DNA of 15,123 nucleotides from Jaenimonas drosophilae (taxonomy: Eukaryota; Euglenozoa; Kinetoplastea; Trypanosomatida; Trypanosomatidae). Numbering within the stretch: position 1 is the first letter of the stretch; every line of letters begins with the position of its first letter. The stretch is from positions 1 to 15,123 of the forward strand of contig JASAON010001340.1 of assembly GCA_030849065.1 (NCBI GenBank). Reading direction: 5' to 3'. Shown in pieces: positions 1-7,393 of the stretch. Under the pieces are notes generated by a model. It searched no databases and had not been told where the DNA came from. It was given only the letters and a program-made list of their open reading frames with translations. The position numbers were made by a program, and so were the translations under genes.

Positions 1-855
1 ACGCTGGCGCTTTGTTGCTGGCCGACCTCGCACTGGCACCTCACCAGCCACCTTCACTGTGCGCGCCAGCGACTGGGTGAGGGAGGGGCTCACATCGTGG
101 CGATCATCTTCGCTCACAACAGAGGAACCTTCGTCAGCTAAGAATGGGTCCTCCTTGGCAACAACACGTGTGGTGGAGGCTGCTCTATTGTGGTTGGTGG
201 TGCTGCTCACACACTTCTTCGCTCCCGTGCGGGATGCTGAGCGACCCGTTGATATCGGAGGTGTTGGTGTGAGGGGGTGCGTGAGGGCAATCATCTCCTC
301 CTCATCATCGGAGTGCTGCATAAGATAAGGAACAGAAGTTGGTGGCTGAATCTTCACGGCATCATCCTCCTCATCATCCAGCAATCGTCGAGAGGTGGCT
401 GGCACGGGCTTTGCAATCGGCGACGAAGACTTCTTCTTCACTCTTATTTTTGCCGGTGATTCCTTCACATCCTCCGCAGTGGCGGCACTGCTGCTGCTGC
501 GTCTAGGCTTGGTGCGTGTAGCAATCGGTGTGGTGCCAGTGCTGCTGCGAAGCGGATCAGCAATCAGGTATTCACGAGGATCAAGCTTTGCCCCCTCCGC
601 TGCACAGGCGGTAAGGTAGTCTGGCCGCACCACCACCCTGCCCGCGGAGCGCATGTTGTGTAGGAAGGAATCGCTCCCCTCGGAAAATATGATGAGGTTG
701 GCCGTGGATTCACTCAAGGTGAGGCTGCCTCCAAGCTTGGCAACAAGATGCTTGCTCTGCTTGCGGAGGGAAGAGGCGGATTGCGCACCGGCCCCATCAC
801 GAATGTGCAAGAACACCCGTACATCGGCGAGAATGAGAGGGGATGGAGATGCCAT
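1..855 (-). CDS. BRCT-domain protein, N-terminal part (cut by window edge)
   Basis: An open frame runs from an ATG at 855 to the left edge without a stop (285 codons), so the C-terminus is missing. Residues about 6-98 form a BRCT domain: hydrophobic first strand (LILADVRVFLHI), LGGSLT turn near residues 41-46, hydrophobic LIIF strand near 54-57, and a final VRPDYLTAC helix region near 76-84, with Tyr80 where BRCTs usually have Trp, followed by a LDPREYLI tail. BRCT domains bind phosphopeptides or other BRCTs, mostly in DNA-damage and chromatin proteins. The layout resembles an N-terminal BRCT of the microcephalin type, but nothing shows orthology. After residue 100 the chain is low in complexity: Ser-, Lys/Arg- and Asp/Glu-rich patches such as LLDDEEDDAV and HSDDEEEM, probably disordered and nuclear. 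ATG 855 is chosen because it sits immediately before the domain. Further domains may lie outside the window. Confidence 0.75.
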   Translation of the reverse strand, partial: MASPSPLILADVRVFLHIRDGAGAQSASSLRKQSKHLVAKLGGSLTLSESTANLIIFSEGSDSFLHNMRSAGRVVVRPDYLTACAAEGAKLDPREYLIADPLRSSTGTTPIATRTKPRRSSSSAATAEDVKESPAKIRVKKKSSSPIAKPVPATSRRLLDDEEDDAVKIQPPTSVPYLMQHSDDEEEMIALTHPLTPTPPISTGRSASRTGAKKCVSSTTNHNRAASTTRVVAKEDPFLADEGSSVVSEDDRHDVSPSLTQSLARTVKVAGEVPVRGRPATKRQR

Positions 856-900
856 GGCTTGCCTTCACCTTCTCCTTGGCTTCAAATGATCTATGGTGAA

Positions 901-1050
901 TTAATCTATAAAATCACTGCTTCGGTAGCGACGTATGTAAGTTGGTTTGTGAGGAAGCAGCACAAGTTGGATGAGTGCTGTACGTGTATGCTGTACGTGT
1001 ATGCTGTACGTGTATGCTGTATGTGGAGTTGGGTGATGAGCGTGGATCAT
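901..1050 (-). other. Possible 49-codon upstream ORF in the BRCT gene leader
   Basis: If trans-splicing uses the acceptor near 1093, the leader of the BRCT mRNA contains an ATG at 1050 that opens 49 codons and stops at TAA (903-901), 45 nt before the BRCT ATG. The codons include the 13-bp repeat read in successive frames, so the peptide itself is unlikely to be conserved. It could lower translation of the main frame. A more proximal splice acceptor, for example the weak TTTTATAG near 906, would remove it. Confidence 0.3.
978..1026. repeat. 13-bp tandem repeat, three perfect copies plus a partial one
   Basis: The unit CTGTACGTGTATG is repeated exactly at 978-990, 991-1003 and 1004-1016. A fourth, decayed and shortened copy begins at 1017. 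It lies in the presumed 5' leader of the BRCT gene. Since 13 is not a multiple of 3, a change in copy number would shift the frame of the upstream ORF that crosses it. Confidence 0.95.
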
Positions 1051-1092
1051 GGAAGGATCACCACACCTCAATATGGCTCACTACAGAATGAG

Positions 1093-1134
1093 CTACCGAA
1101 AACAAGAGCAACACAACGGAAAAGAAAAGAGAAG
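1093..1134 (-). promoter_or_regulatory. Putative spliced-leader acceptor for the BRCT gene
   Basis: On the minus strand a pyrimidine-rich stretch (about 1134 down to 1098, with runs such as TTCTCTTTTCTTTTCC) ends in GGTAG, with AG at 1094-1093. The distance to the ATG at 855 is about 237 nt, longer than for the other genes here. It is the weakest of the acceptor assignments. Confidence 0.4.
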
Positions 1135-1368
1135 TTCGTGAGTTTCATCACTTTATGCACACGCGGAAGACATGAGGGGCCACCAACGCCCTTGGCTTCC
1201 CCCCTCACCCCGCCAATACGCTTCATCGTTGATGGATTACACTTCTATGCTATCCAGAGGCTGCCATACATGAAGAAGATGGCCATCATCGGAGAGATCA
1301 ATCACCCTATATACATACATGTGTGGAGGTGGGTGCCATCACCAGCACGCACCTTCAATCTCACCCGC

Positions 1369-4300
1369 CTAGACGCCGAGTGCATCATCATCATCGTGAT
1401 AGAGGTCGCTATCCTCCTCCTCCTCATCCTCCTCCGGGCGCTTCATCCCGCCATCGTAATCCTCAAAGCCGAGAAGGTTCTCCGAGAAGGTGCGGGCAGT
1501 GATGATATCCTCGAGCATATCAACACGCACGCCATCACCGAGGAGGGAGGTGAGGGCAGCCGCAATCTCCGCCACACGCAGGGGCTCGCCCTTGGTGGAG
1601 AGGAGCTCGAAGAACGCATCGCGAGAGATTTGGCCGTTGCTTGGGTCGGCGCCAATGGCCATGAAGGCGGCCTCGATGTCTTGGCGCGTGATGCCAAAGA
1701 CGGGGCGGTAATTGACGTAGAGGCGCATAAACTGTGAGAAGTTCAGCAAAATCGCGTCCACGTTGATCTCCGCAAGGGCCTGCCCCTTTGGGCCGTAGAG
1801 GTTGGCCACCTCGTAGGTCAGGTGGCCAATCTCGAGCTCGGAGGGGTAGTAGCCCAAAGCGCGGAGAAGGTTCGGAAGCTGGGAGAAGTGAATGGCCCCG
1901 AGCAGCTCGCGCTTGGCTGTGGTTTCCTCACCTTGTGCCCGAATTTGAGCATAGTAAAAGTAGTCAATGATCTCCTTCATCAGCTCTCCATCCATCCCAC
2001 CTTCCACGGTGGCGATGAGGTGATCGAGGGGCACACCGTTTTCTGGGGCCGCCTGCACCGCCTCCAACTCCTCCACGGGCATAATCTTGGTGCCATCCAC
2101 CTTCCACTGCAACACAGATTGATCCTCGCCACCCGCCGTGAACATGTACGCCCCATCAAACGATACCACAGAAGATTGAATGGCACCAGGATGGGCAAGA
2201 AGACCCATGGACGCACATGGATCTCCACGGAGAGGCAGCTGCATCAGCCCAATCACTTTTTCGCGTGTGCAGTAGGCCAGGCACTTGGCGTTGGCATCGG
2301 AGTCGCCGGCATCTCCGCCCACCTTGGCAGGCACAATGGCCATGTCGGTGATGGGCCCGCCAAATGTGGGGCCCAACACCGTCTTGACGCACTGACGGCT
2401 CCAGTCACTGAGGTATACGCCAATCTTGTACTCATTCGTGGCAACGAGGAGGAAGTCTGTGGGCTCCTTGCCATTGTGCCCACGCCTACGCCCGGGCGTG
2501 CCTTGGGAGCTGTGCGAGTTGCTGCTCGTATCCTCGTCGGAGAGGATGGGAATGCCATCCACCTCAAACTGCCGCTCCGTCGGCCGGATGCCGTGGCCAA
2601 GGACGCCGCTCTGACGAGCCCACAAGAAGCCTGTGGGAATAGGGCCCTGAGTGATTTTGTGTGCTGTGCGCAGCAACAAGCCACTCTCTACGTCGGATTC
2701 CACGAGGTTGTACTCAATCAGCCGCTTATCTTCACCGACGGAGAGGAGGCGAATGGCCTCGCCGTTGGTGTTGTGGGCAAACTGCAGCCCGCAAATGGCC
2801 GCCCGGTGCGTCTTGTGGTAGCCTACAAATTCCCACTCCATTGGTCGCGAAGGATCATGGTGGCGATGCACATATTCGTACAAACCTACATAACCTCCTG
2901 CGGTACCAACCGCCATCATGCGACTATCGTCGGAGAAGCAAATCTTCAAGATGCTATCCACGCGCTTCGGCTTGAAGCTCTGTTTCTCTTCTAAAGTGGC
3001 GGCATCGAGAACCTTGAGCACACCATTGGTGAAGCCCACCATGATGAAGATGCCCTTGGGGTCAAACACCATGCTCTGGACGAGGAGGTTCCGGAAGAGG
3101 CTCAGCATCAGCACGCGCTTTTGTTGGTAATCCCAGAGGTGGAGGTTGCCACTGAGACCGGCGATGGCGAGCTGGGTGCGTAGCGGATGTGCAGCCAAGC
3201 ACTGAATGGCCTGGTCTTGGCCCTGCACAATGAGCTTACCACGGAGGAGCTCACGGCTGGCGGAGTGAAAGGCCTTGGATGGCACGTCAATGATCATGGC
3301 GTTGGCGGTGGAAACCATGAAGTCGGCCGAGGTAAAGTGCGAGGCGGCACCGACTGATTGCAGCGCCACATGCCGCCGTGTCTTGAGCTCATTATCAATT
3401 TGGCTTTCCTCCACGTTGAGTACCGGGCGATCGAAGCTCACGGAGATCACTGGACCACCATTCAGGTCCTCGAACCACGCAACCAGGCGCAGTTTTTGGT
3501 CTAGAAACTTCACGTTGCCATCCATGCCACCCGTGACGATGTAGCCGCCTTCACACGTGACGAAGGTTACGCCGCCGCTGTGCACGCGCACCATCTTGAG
3601 CAGCGTCTTGTCCTGCTCCTTCATCACACGATCCTTGGGCTGAAGCTCCCACAGGAGTACATCGCCATCTACGGTTCCGCTACAGCCCATGGTTGTGCCA
3701 GGTACCATAATCGTCTGGGTAAAGTTGCCCACAGGAACCTTCAAATCCTTCTGAAGGATGGGAGGGGAGTAGTACTTGAGCTCACCTTCTACCCATGACC
3801 AGAACAACACACGACGGAGGCCGTTGGTGCAGAAGAGGTGTGAGTTGTCGGAAGAGAAGCGGATGCTGGTTTGCTCATCCTGCGACGGAATACGGCGTAC
3901 AAACTCCGGCACCATATCGAAGCCCTCATCGTAGGACTCGGTGCTACCGGTTTCTTCCAGCTCATTCTCTTCTTGATCCTTTTCAGCCGTCCAGCCCCAC
4001 ACCATAATTTCTTGCGGGGTGCGTCGGTTGATGGTGGCGATGTAAAGACCATCCAAGGACATGGCGCAGCACACCACACCGCCGTACTTGCCAACGGGAA
4101 TCGTCTTGACGGGTAGGCCGCTCACGGTATCCCATACAATCATCACGGAGCCATCATCCTCTTCGGGGATGCACGCCTCACGGGGGTCGCGGCGCATTCG
4201 TGCCTCATCCTCCGCCGAGAGGTTATAATCGTCCTCCGGGAGGGGCTCATTGCCTCCCTCTGTGGCTGCTGCTGTGGCACGTGTGGTGTTGCGCAACCCC

Positions 4301-4686
4301 CACGCGCTGCGATCACCCTCGTCAGCCGTCACGATGTAGCGACGATTGTGGCTGCAGCATGTTGCGACGATGGTGTAGGTGTGGCCCATGAGGTGCTTCT
4401 GCGTGTTGTGAACGGCGTCATAGAGAACACCAACGTGGGCCACGGGATAGAAGACTTGGCGCTTTTCCTGGGAAACGGGGTGGCTGCTCACGCTACCACG
4501 TTGGCTGTTGCCCACGCTCAGATTGTGAATCACACTCTTGAAGTCCTTGTGCAGGCCAAAGGCCCACTCAAGCTTGAGGCTCTCGTGGCAGGTGAAGGGC
4601 GCGGGACATCGCAGGTACGATGATGACTCTCCCGGGCGATGGAGGAAGTCGCCCTTGGACTGCGCCGCAGAATCTGCCTTGCGCAT
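1369..4686 (-). CDS. CFAP251: Cilia- and flagella-associated protein 251 (WDR66), calmodulin- and spoke-associated complex
   Basis: This 1105-aa WD-repeat protein matches CFAP251/WDR66 over its full length. Recognisable family blocks include LEWAFG (about residues 39-44), the first blade with LMGHTYTI, VMIVWDTVSGLPVKTI (181-196), GFTNGVLKVLDA, KTVLGPTFGGPI (768-779), FTAGGEDQSVLQWK (849-862), and the C-terminal DYFYYAQIRAQG (908-919), RALGYYPSE and FELLSTKGEP (1026-1035) of the EF-hand-like tail. In the family, CFAP251 joins CFAP61 and CFAP91 in the complex at the base of radial spoke 3 and links spokes and calmodulin to dynein control in the 9+2 axoneme. Distinctive here are an insert of about 50 residues in the first propeller (about 125-175) and a Glu/Asp-rich C-terminus. 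The open frame reaches upstream only through a TTG. ATG 4686 is the first ATG after the splice acceptor, giving a leader of about 68 nt. Stop is TAG. Confidence 0.95.
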   Translation of the reverse strand: MRKADSAAQSKGDFLHRPGESSSYLRCPAPFTCHESLKLEWAFGLHKDFKSVIHNLSVGNSQRGSVSSHPVSQEKRQVFYPVAHVGVLYDAVHNTQKHLMGHTYTIVATCCSHNRRYIVTADEGDRSAWGLRNTTRATAAATEGGNEPLPEDDYNLSAEDEARMRRDPREACIPEEDDGSVMIVWDTVSGLPVKTIPVGKYGGVVCCAMSLDGLYIATINRRTPQEIMVWGWTAEKDQEENELEETGSTESYDEGFDMVPEFVRRIPSQDEQTSIRFSSDNSHLFCTNGLRRVLFWSWVEGELKYYSPPILQKDLKVPVGNFTQTIMVPGTTMGCSGTVDGDVLLWELQPKDRVMKEQDKTLLKMVRVHSGGVTFVTCEGGYIVTGGMDGNVKFLDQKLRLVAWFEDLNGGPVISVSFDRPVLNVEESQIDNELKTRRHVALQSVGAASHFTSADFMVSTANAMIIDVPSKAFHSASRELLRGKLIVQGQDQAIQCLAAHPLRTQLAIAGLSGNLHLWDYQQKRVLMLSLFRNLLVQSMVFDPKGIFIMVGFTNGVLKVLDAATLEEKQSFKPKRVDSILKICFSDDSRMMAVGTAGGYVGLYEYVHRHHDPSRPMEWEFVGYHKTHRAAICGLQFAHNTNGEAIRLLSVGEDKRLIEYNLVESDVESGLLLRTAHKITQGPIPTGFLWARQSGVLGHGIRPTERQFEVDGIPILSDEDTSSNSHSSQGTPGRRRGHNGKEPTDFLLVATNEYKIGVYLSDWSRQCVKTVLGPTFGGPITDMAIVPAKVGGDAGDSDANAKCLAYCTREKVIGLMQLPLRGDPCASMGLLAHPGAIQSSVVSFDGAYMFTAGGEDQSVLQWKVDGTKIMPVEELEAVQAAPENGVPLDHLIATVEGGMDGELMKEIIDYFYYAQIRAQGEETTAKRELLGAIHFSQLPNLLRALGYYPSELEIGHLTYEVANLYGPKGQALAEINVDAILLNFSQFMRLYVNYRPVFGITRQDIEAAFMAIGADPSNGQISRDAFFELLSTKGEPLRVAEIAAALTSLLGDGVRVDMLEDIITARTFSENLLGFEDYDGGMKRPEEDEEEEDSDLYHDDDDALGV

Positions 4687-5063
4687 ATCCTTGCTGAATG
4701 ATTCTATAGCTCCTTCCACCAATGAAGGATCTCAGCAAGATGCCGAACGTACGACTATGTGCGTGTGTGTGAAGGAAAGCAGTACAAAAGGGAAAGTGAA
4801 AGAGAACCGTACAGTACAAGTGTAACGACACAGTGAATTATACGTGGAGGCACGTACGGCAGGGCATCCAACATGGGCCACAGGAAACAAAAAAAAGAAC
4901 ACAACTGAAATTGGAAACACTCAATACCGGTGTACTTTCATCAATTAGTGGTGTTGTGTAGTGTTTAGTCATGCTTGAAGAACTTCTCTTCATTCATGTT
5001 ATGGTTTATGGTTTCCCTGCCGGTAGATGTGTGGCGCACAAGATACAGCCCCACAACATCCGC
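4687..5063. other. Intergenic region between eIF3f-like gene and CFAP251
   Basis: Contains the CFAP251 leader and acceptor (about 4687-4806) and then sequence expected to be the 3' UTR of the eIF3f-like gene. No further gene or RNA is visible. Confidence 0.6.
4755..4806 (-). promoter_or_regulatory. Putative spliced-leader acceptor for CFAP251
   Basis: On the minus strand a pyrimidine tract (TTCTCTTTCACTTTCCC and onward, about 4806-4771) is followed by a CA-rich stretch and CATAG, with AG at 4756-4755. No ATG occurs between this AG and the CFAP251 start at 4686. Confidence 0.6.
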
Positions 5064-5996
5064 TTACTGGGAGGCCTTGTTCTCATAAGGCGCAGAGGCT
5101 TGGAGCTCCACCAGCGCTAGCTGCTTGCGCATCAGCACCATGACACCCTTGATCATGAGTGCATCCTTCAGCTGCTGCGTGTTGTAGTCGTCGCGGCTAC
5201 CAACGCTATCACGCTCACTCTGATCCTTGCGACGGAGGCCGCGAATCACCTCCACACAGGCCAGCAGCTCCTTCTTCTCGGCAGAGGCGTTGCTATCTCC
5301 AGCCTTCTTCACGGCATCGTGCATCTTCTTGTTCACCTCCTTGAGAGCCTCTTCAGAGGCCTCCTTGCCCTTGCCCGAGGCGAGCAGCGCCACCAAGTCA
5401 AGGTTGGCCACGGCGTTGCGCTCCTTTTGGAAGGTGGTGGGGCGTTGTCTAGGCGGCAGAAGAGAGGCGACGTAGTTGAGCGTCGTGTTCACGGTCTTCT
5501 GGCCATTGGCACAAATCACTACCTCAAGCTTCGCATCGTGCACGCAGTTCTGCGTCACACCCCAGTTGCGGGTCTTGTGGGCCTCCCACACTACAGCCGG
5601 GGCCTTGTTGTGCTCCGCCACCAGGGTGCAGTGGAGGCGGAAGGCGCGCATTGGCTGCTGCTCCCCACCAAACTTACGGGATGGAAGCACGCACCACTGG
5701 AAGAACTGCTCCGCGGTGTTGTCTCCCTTATCACCGGCGGTGTACCAGCCTAGGATGGTGAGGTTGTTGAAGGTCTGAGACACACGACGGCGGCGCGTGA
5801 AGGTGTCGCGGTACTCCTTTGAGTCGATGTCCTCCAACTTACCTTCGTGGGTGATGGGGAAGGTATCGTAGATGGTCTCACCAATGCCGCAGAGGTAGCC
5901 GGCACAGATATCACGGCGCTTCATGTGCTCCAGAATGGAAGCCGCAACATAGGGGGTGAGATAGAGGGTCGCACTGCTCTCGGGTTGGTTCTCCAT
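5064..5996 (-). CDS. MPN-minus domain protein, probable eIF3 subunit f
   Basis: This 310-aa protein begins with an MPN/Mov34-type domain. Strand-helix LYLTPYVAASILEHMKRR (11-28) corresponds to the 'hPlvl.si.d...R' opening. ICAGYLCGIGE (30-40) is the 'vvGtLLG' strand, and ILGWYTAG (81-88) is the 'vvGWY.tg' strand. The metal-binding JAMM signature (HxH after the GWY strand) is absent, so this is a non-catalytic scaffold MPN. The C-terminal helix QLKDALMIKGVMVLMRKQLALVE (275-297) fits the dimerisation helices of eIF3f and Rpn8. eIF3f is a subunit of the translation initiation factor eIF3 octamer and acts in the cytosol. Rpn8 or eIF3h are less likely alternatives. The insert with GKGKEASEEALKEVNKK is charged and lineage-specific. 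An in-frame extension to 6182 starts with GTG and is made of pyrimidine-tract sequence, so ATG 5996 is preferred. Confidence 0.68.
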   Translation of the reverse strand: MENQPESSATLYLTPYVAASILEHMKRRDICAGYLCGIGETIYDTFPITHEGKLEDIDSKEYRDTFTRRRRVSQTFNNLTILGWYTAGDKGDNTAEQFFQWCVLPSRKFGGEQQPMRAFRLHCTLVAEHNKAPAVVWEAHKTRNWGVTQNCVHDAKLEVVICANGQKTVNTTLNYVASLLPPRQRPTTFQKERNAVANLDLVALLASGKGKEASEEALKEVNKKMHDAVKKAGDSNASAEKKELLACVEVIRGLRRKDQSERDSVGSRDDYNTQQLKDALMIKGVMVLMRKQLALVELQASAPYENKASQ

Positions 5997-6109
5997 GGTG
6001 AATGGTAGAGGCGATTGCGGGAGCAGAAGGGAGGTGAGAAGGCCTGTAAGGGGCAGATACGGGGAATGATGAGGATGAGAGTGCCCGATAGTAACAGGGT
6101 GCACCACAA

Positions 6110-6160
6110 CTTTGATACATATCAGAAGAAGATGAAGGAAGGAAAAGAGAGACAAGAGAA
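6110..6160 (-). promoter_or_regulatory. Putative spliced-leader acceptor for the eIF3f-like gene
   Basis: A long minus-strand pyrimidine tract (about 6160-6122, including TCTCTCTTTTCCTTCCTTC) is followed by AG at 6111-6110. Further AGs, such as the one in CCCCTTACAG nearer the gene, could be used instead. Predicted leader is about 113 nt. Confidence 0.55.
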
Positions 6161-6383
6161 TGTGCTCACAGGCCACTGCCACTTGTGCGTGGTTTGCACA
6201 CGTTCAGCCATGCTCAGCAGTACAAAGTTTGAGGTCTCCCAACCAACCGCCCGGCGATGGATCCACCAGATCCACAGGATGTGTTGTAGAGATGGTGAAG
6301 GGCACCAGCCACTACCCCGATCTCTAACCAGTTGTGCTCACTCACGCAACAAACTTCCTGCACGGCTTGCGTGGTAGCCACTC

Positions 6384-6394
6384 TTTTTTTTTTT
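6384..6394. repeat. Homopolymer T(11) on the plus strand
   Basis: Eleven consecutive T residues, which read as A(11) in the transcribed direction, lie in the presumed 3' UTR of the 145-aa protein gene, about 95 nt past its stop codon. Confidence 0.9.
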
Positions 6395-6486
6395 GCCTTC
6401 CTACATACTTAACACTCTCTTATTTGCTTTGGTCGGTACACGACCTACCTAACGCCCCCACACACCCGTGTGGCCGCACAGCGGCT

Positions 6487-6924
6487 TTAGTGGTGGTGGT
6501 GCTCATCGCCCTCCTTGTGGTAGAAGTCCTTGCCAGGGAGGAGGCTTCCGGCGGGCTGGATCACCGTATCCTTGGGGCCGTAGGCGGAGTACAGCTTTTC
6601 TAGATCCACGAAGGCGCGCACACGCACCTGATCCTGCGGGGAGAGCTTGCGTACCTCCTCAACAGACCCGCCCCAGCGCATGATCATCGCCTTCTCCACG
6701 CCGTCAACCTCGAGGCTGTGGTCGTTGTGCCAGCGGTGGTAGAAGTAGATGATGGGGATGCCAGTGATCCAGAAGCGGAGCTCGCCGGGAATCATCCACA
6801 TGAGGGCACCGTTCCACGCACGCTGGGTGTAGTAGTCGGCCACCGCACGCATGCGGAGCACCGGCCCCATCATGAAGTTGGAGCTCACCAGGCGCTTGTT
6901 GCGGTAGGTGCTGAAGAAGACCAT
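6487..6924 (-). CDS. Small single-span, probably mitochondrial membrane protein, family not recognised
   Basis: This 145-aa protein runs from ATG 6924 to TAA. Its N-terminus is basic and lacks acidic residues (MVFFSTYRNKRLVSSN, RMR at 24-26), as in unprocessed mitochondrial import signals. One hydrophobic segment, FWITGIPIIYFYHRW (about 51-65), follows MIPGELR and is flanked by aromatics. The rest is a soluble tail with RWGGSVEEVRKLSPQDQVRVRAF (83-105) and ends with four consecutive His. The pattern of small size, one membrane span and a long matrix- or intermembrane-side tail recalls accessory subunits of ATP synthase, complex I or complex IV in Euglenozoa, which carry many lineage-specific subunits. 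This is inference from architecture, and I do not recognise the family. Start is firm: the first ATG about 61 nt after a good splice acceptor. Confidence 0.75.
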   Translation of the reverse strand: MVFFSTYRNKRLVSSNFMMGPVLRMRAVADYYTQRAWNGALMWMIPGELRFWITGIPIIYFYHRWHNDHSLEVDGVEKAMIMRWGGSVEEVRKLSPQDQVRVRAFVDLEKLYSAYGPKDTVIQPAGSLLPGKDFYHKEGDEHHHH

Positions 6925-7393
6925 CGTGAATATATCGTTGGTGGATGGATGGGTTAGGTGCGCTTTCGCAGGCCTATGACTAAATCTGATGGAAGGATAT
7001 TAGAAATAGAGAACAAATGATGATGTTGATGATGATGAAGAGGCATGGGTCAATGGGGTTAAGCACCATACCCAGAGATAATTGTGCAGACGGACAACAC
7101 GCAGAAGTAGTAGGATCCACGAGGAAGAAGAAAAAGCAAGCAATAACAACACAAGAGAAAAATAGAGGCGGGATGCTGAGCCAATGGCGCACAGTACGCG
7201 GAGCCTCATGGCATCCATGAGAGCTTGATAGATAGCGGAGTAGGCAGGACGGTATCTGAGGTTATGTGCTGGAAGCTCCATTGGAACACGTACAAGCCAC
7301 AGATCATCGGAGAGTCTCACCATCAATCCATGCTGTGATGTTGGAGATGAAGCCCTGACGCAGTGGCCCGGCCCATTGATTGGTGTGTTCTCT
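6925..7393. other. Intergenic region between DGAT2 and the 145-aa gene
   Basis: Contains the leader and acceptor of the 145-aa gene (6925-7016), a second purine-rich plus-strand block at about 7109-7165 (pyrimidine tract on minus), and probable DGAT2 3' UTR. A 108-codon minus-strand frame at 7000-7326 reads mainly through pyrimidine-rich sequence and has no domain-like features, so I do not call it. Confidence 0.55.
6986..7016 (-). promoter_or_regulatory. Putative spliced-leader acceptor for the 145-aa gene
   Basis: The minus strand shows TTTGTTCTCTATTTCTAAT followed by a CCTTCCATCAG acceptor with AG at 6987-6986. No ATG intervenes before the start at 6924. Confidence 0.55.

Larger units (their letters stand above)
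856..1368. other. Intergenic region between CFAP251 and the BRCT gene
   Basis: No conserved coding signal is seen on either strand. In the minus-strand sense it should hold the 3' UTR of CFAP251 (high-coordinate part), a splice acceptor near 1093, and the 5' UTR of the BRCT gene with a 13-bp tandem repeat and a possible upstream ORF (1050 to 901). A plus-strand open frame crosses here into the antisense of CFAP251, but its composition is not protein-like. Confidence 0.6.
5997..6486. other. Intergenic region between the 145-aa gene and the eIF3f-like gene
   Basis: Holds the eIF3f-like gene's leader and acceptor (5997 to about 6160) and probable 3' UTR of the 145-aa gene. An 11-base T run (A run on the transcribed sense) lies at 6384-6394. 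No other coding sequence is supported. Confidence 0.6.

Noticed and set aside
748..1737. 329-codon plus-strand open frame
   Set aside because: It crosses intergenic sequence with a tandem repeat and then runs antisense to the C-terminus of CFAP251. Its translation is low in complexity and has no domain signal.
1822..2994. 390-codon plus-strand open frame
   Set aside because: It is wholly antisense to CFAP251, whose identity is certain, and its composition is typical of a shadow frame.
5064..5996. Active JAMM deubiquitinase (Rpn11 or CSN5 type)
   Set aside because: The His-x-His and Asp metal ligands expected after the GWY strand are absent.
5997..6182. 62-residue hydrophobic N-terminal extension of the eIF3f-like protein, resembling a signal peptide
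   Set aside because: It begins with GTG, spans the pyrimidine tract and acceptor, and the Leu/Ser/Pro richness is what pyrimidine-rich leader sequence encodes.
7000..7326. 108-codon minus-strand frame with a hydrophobic stretch
   Set aside because: The hydrophobicity comes from a T/C-rich tract between DGAT2 and the 145-aa gene. No motif or family resemblance was found.
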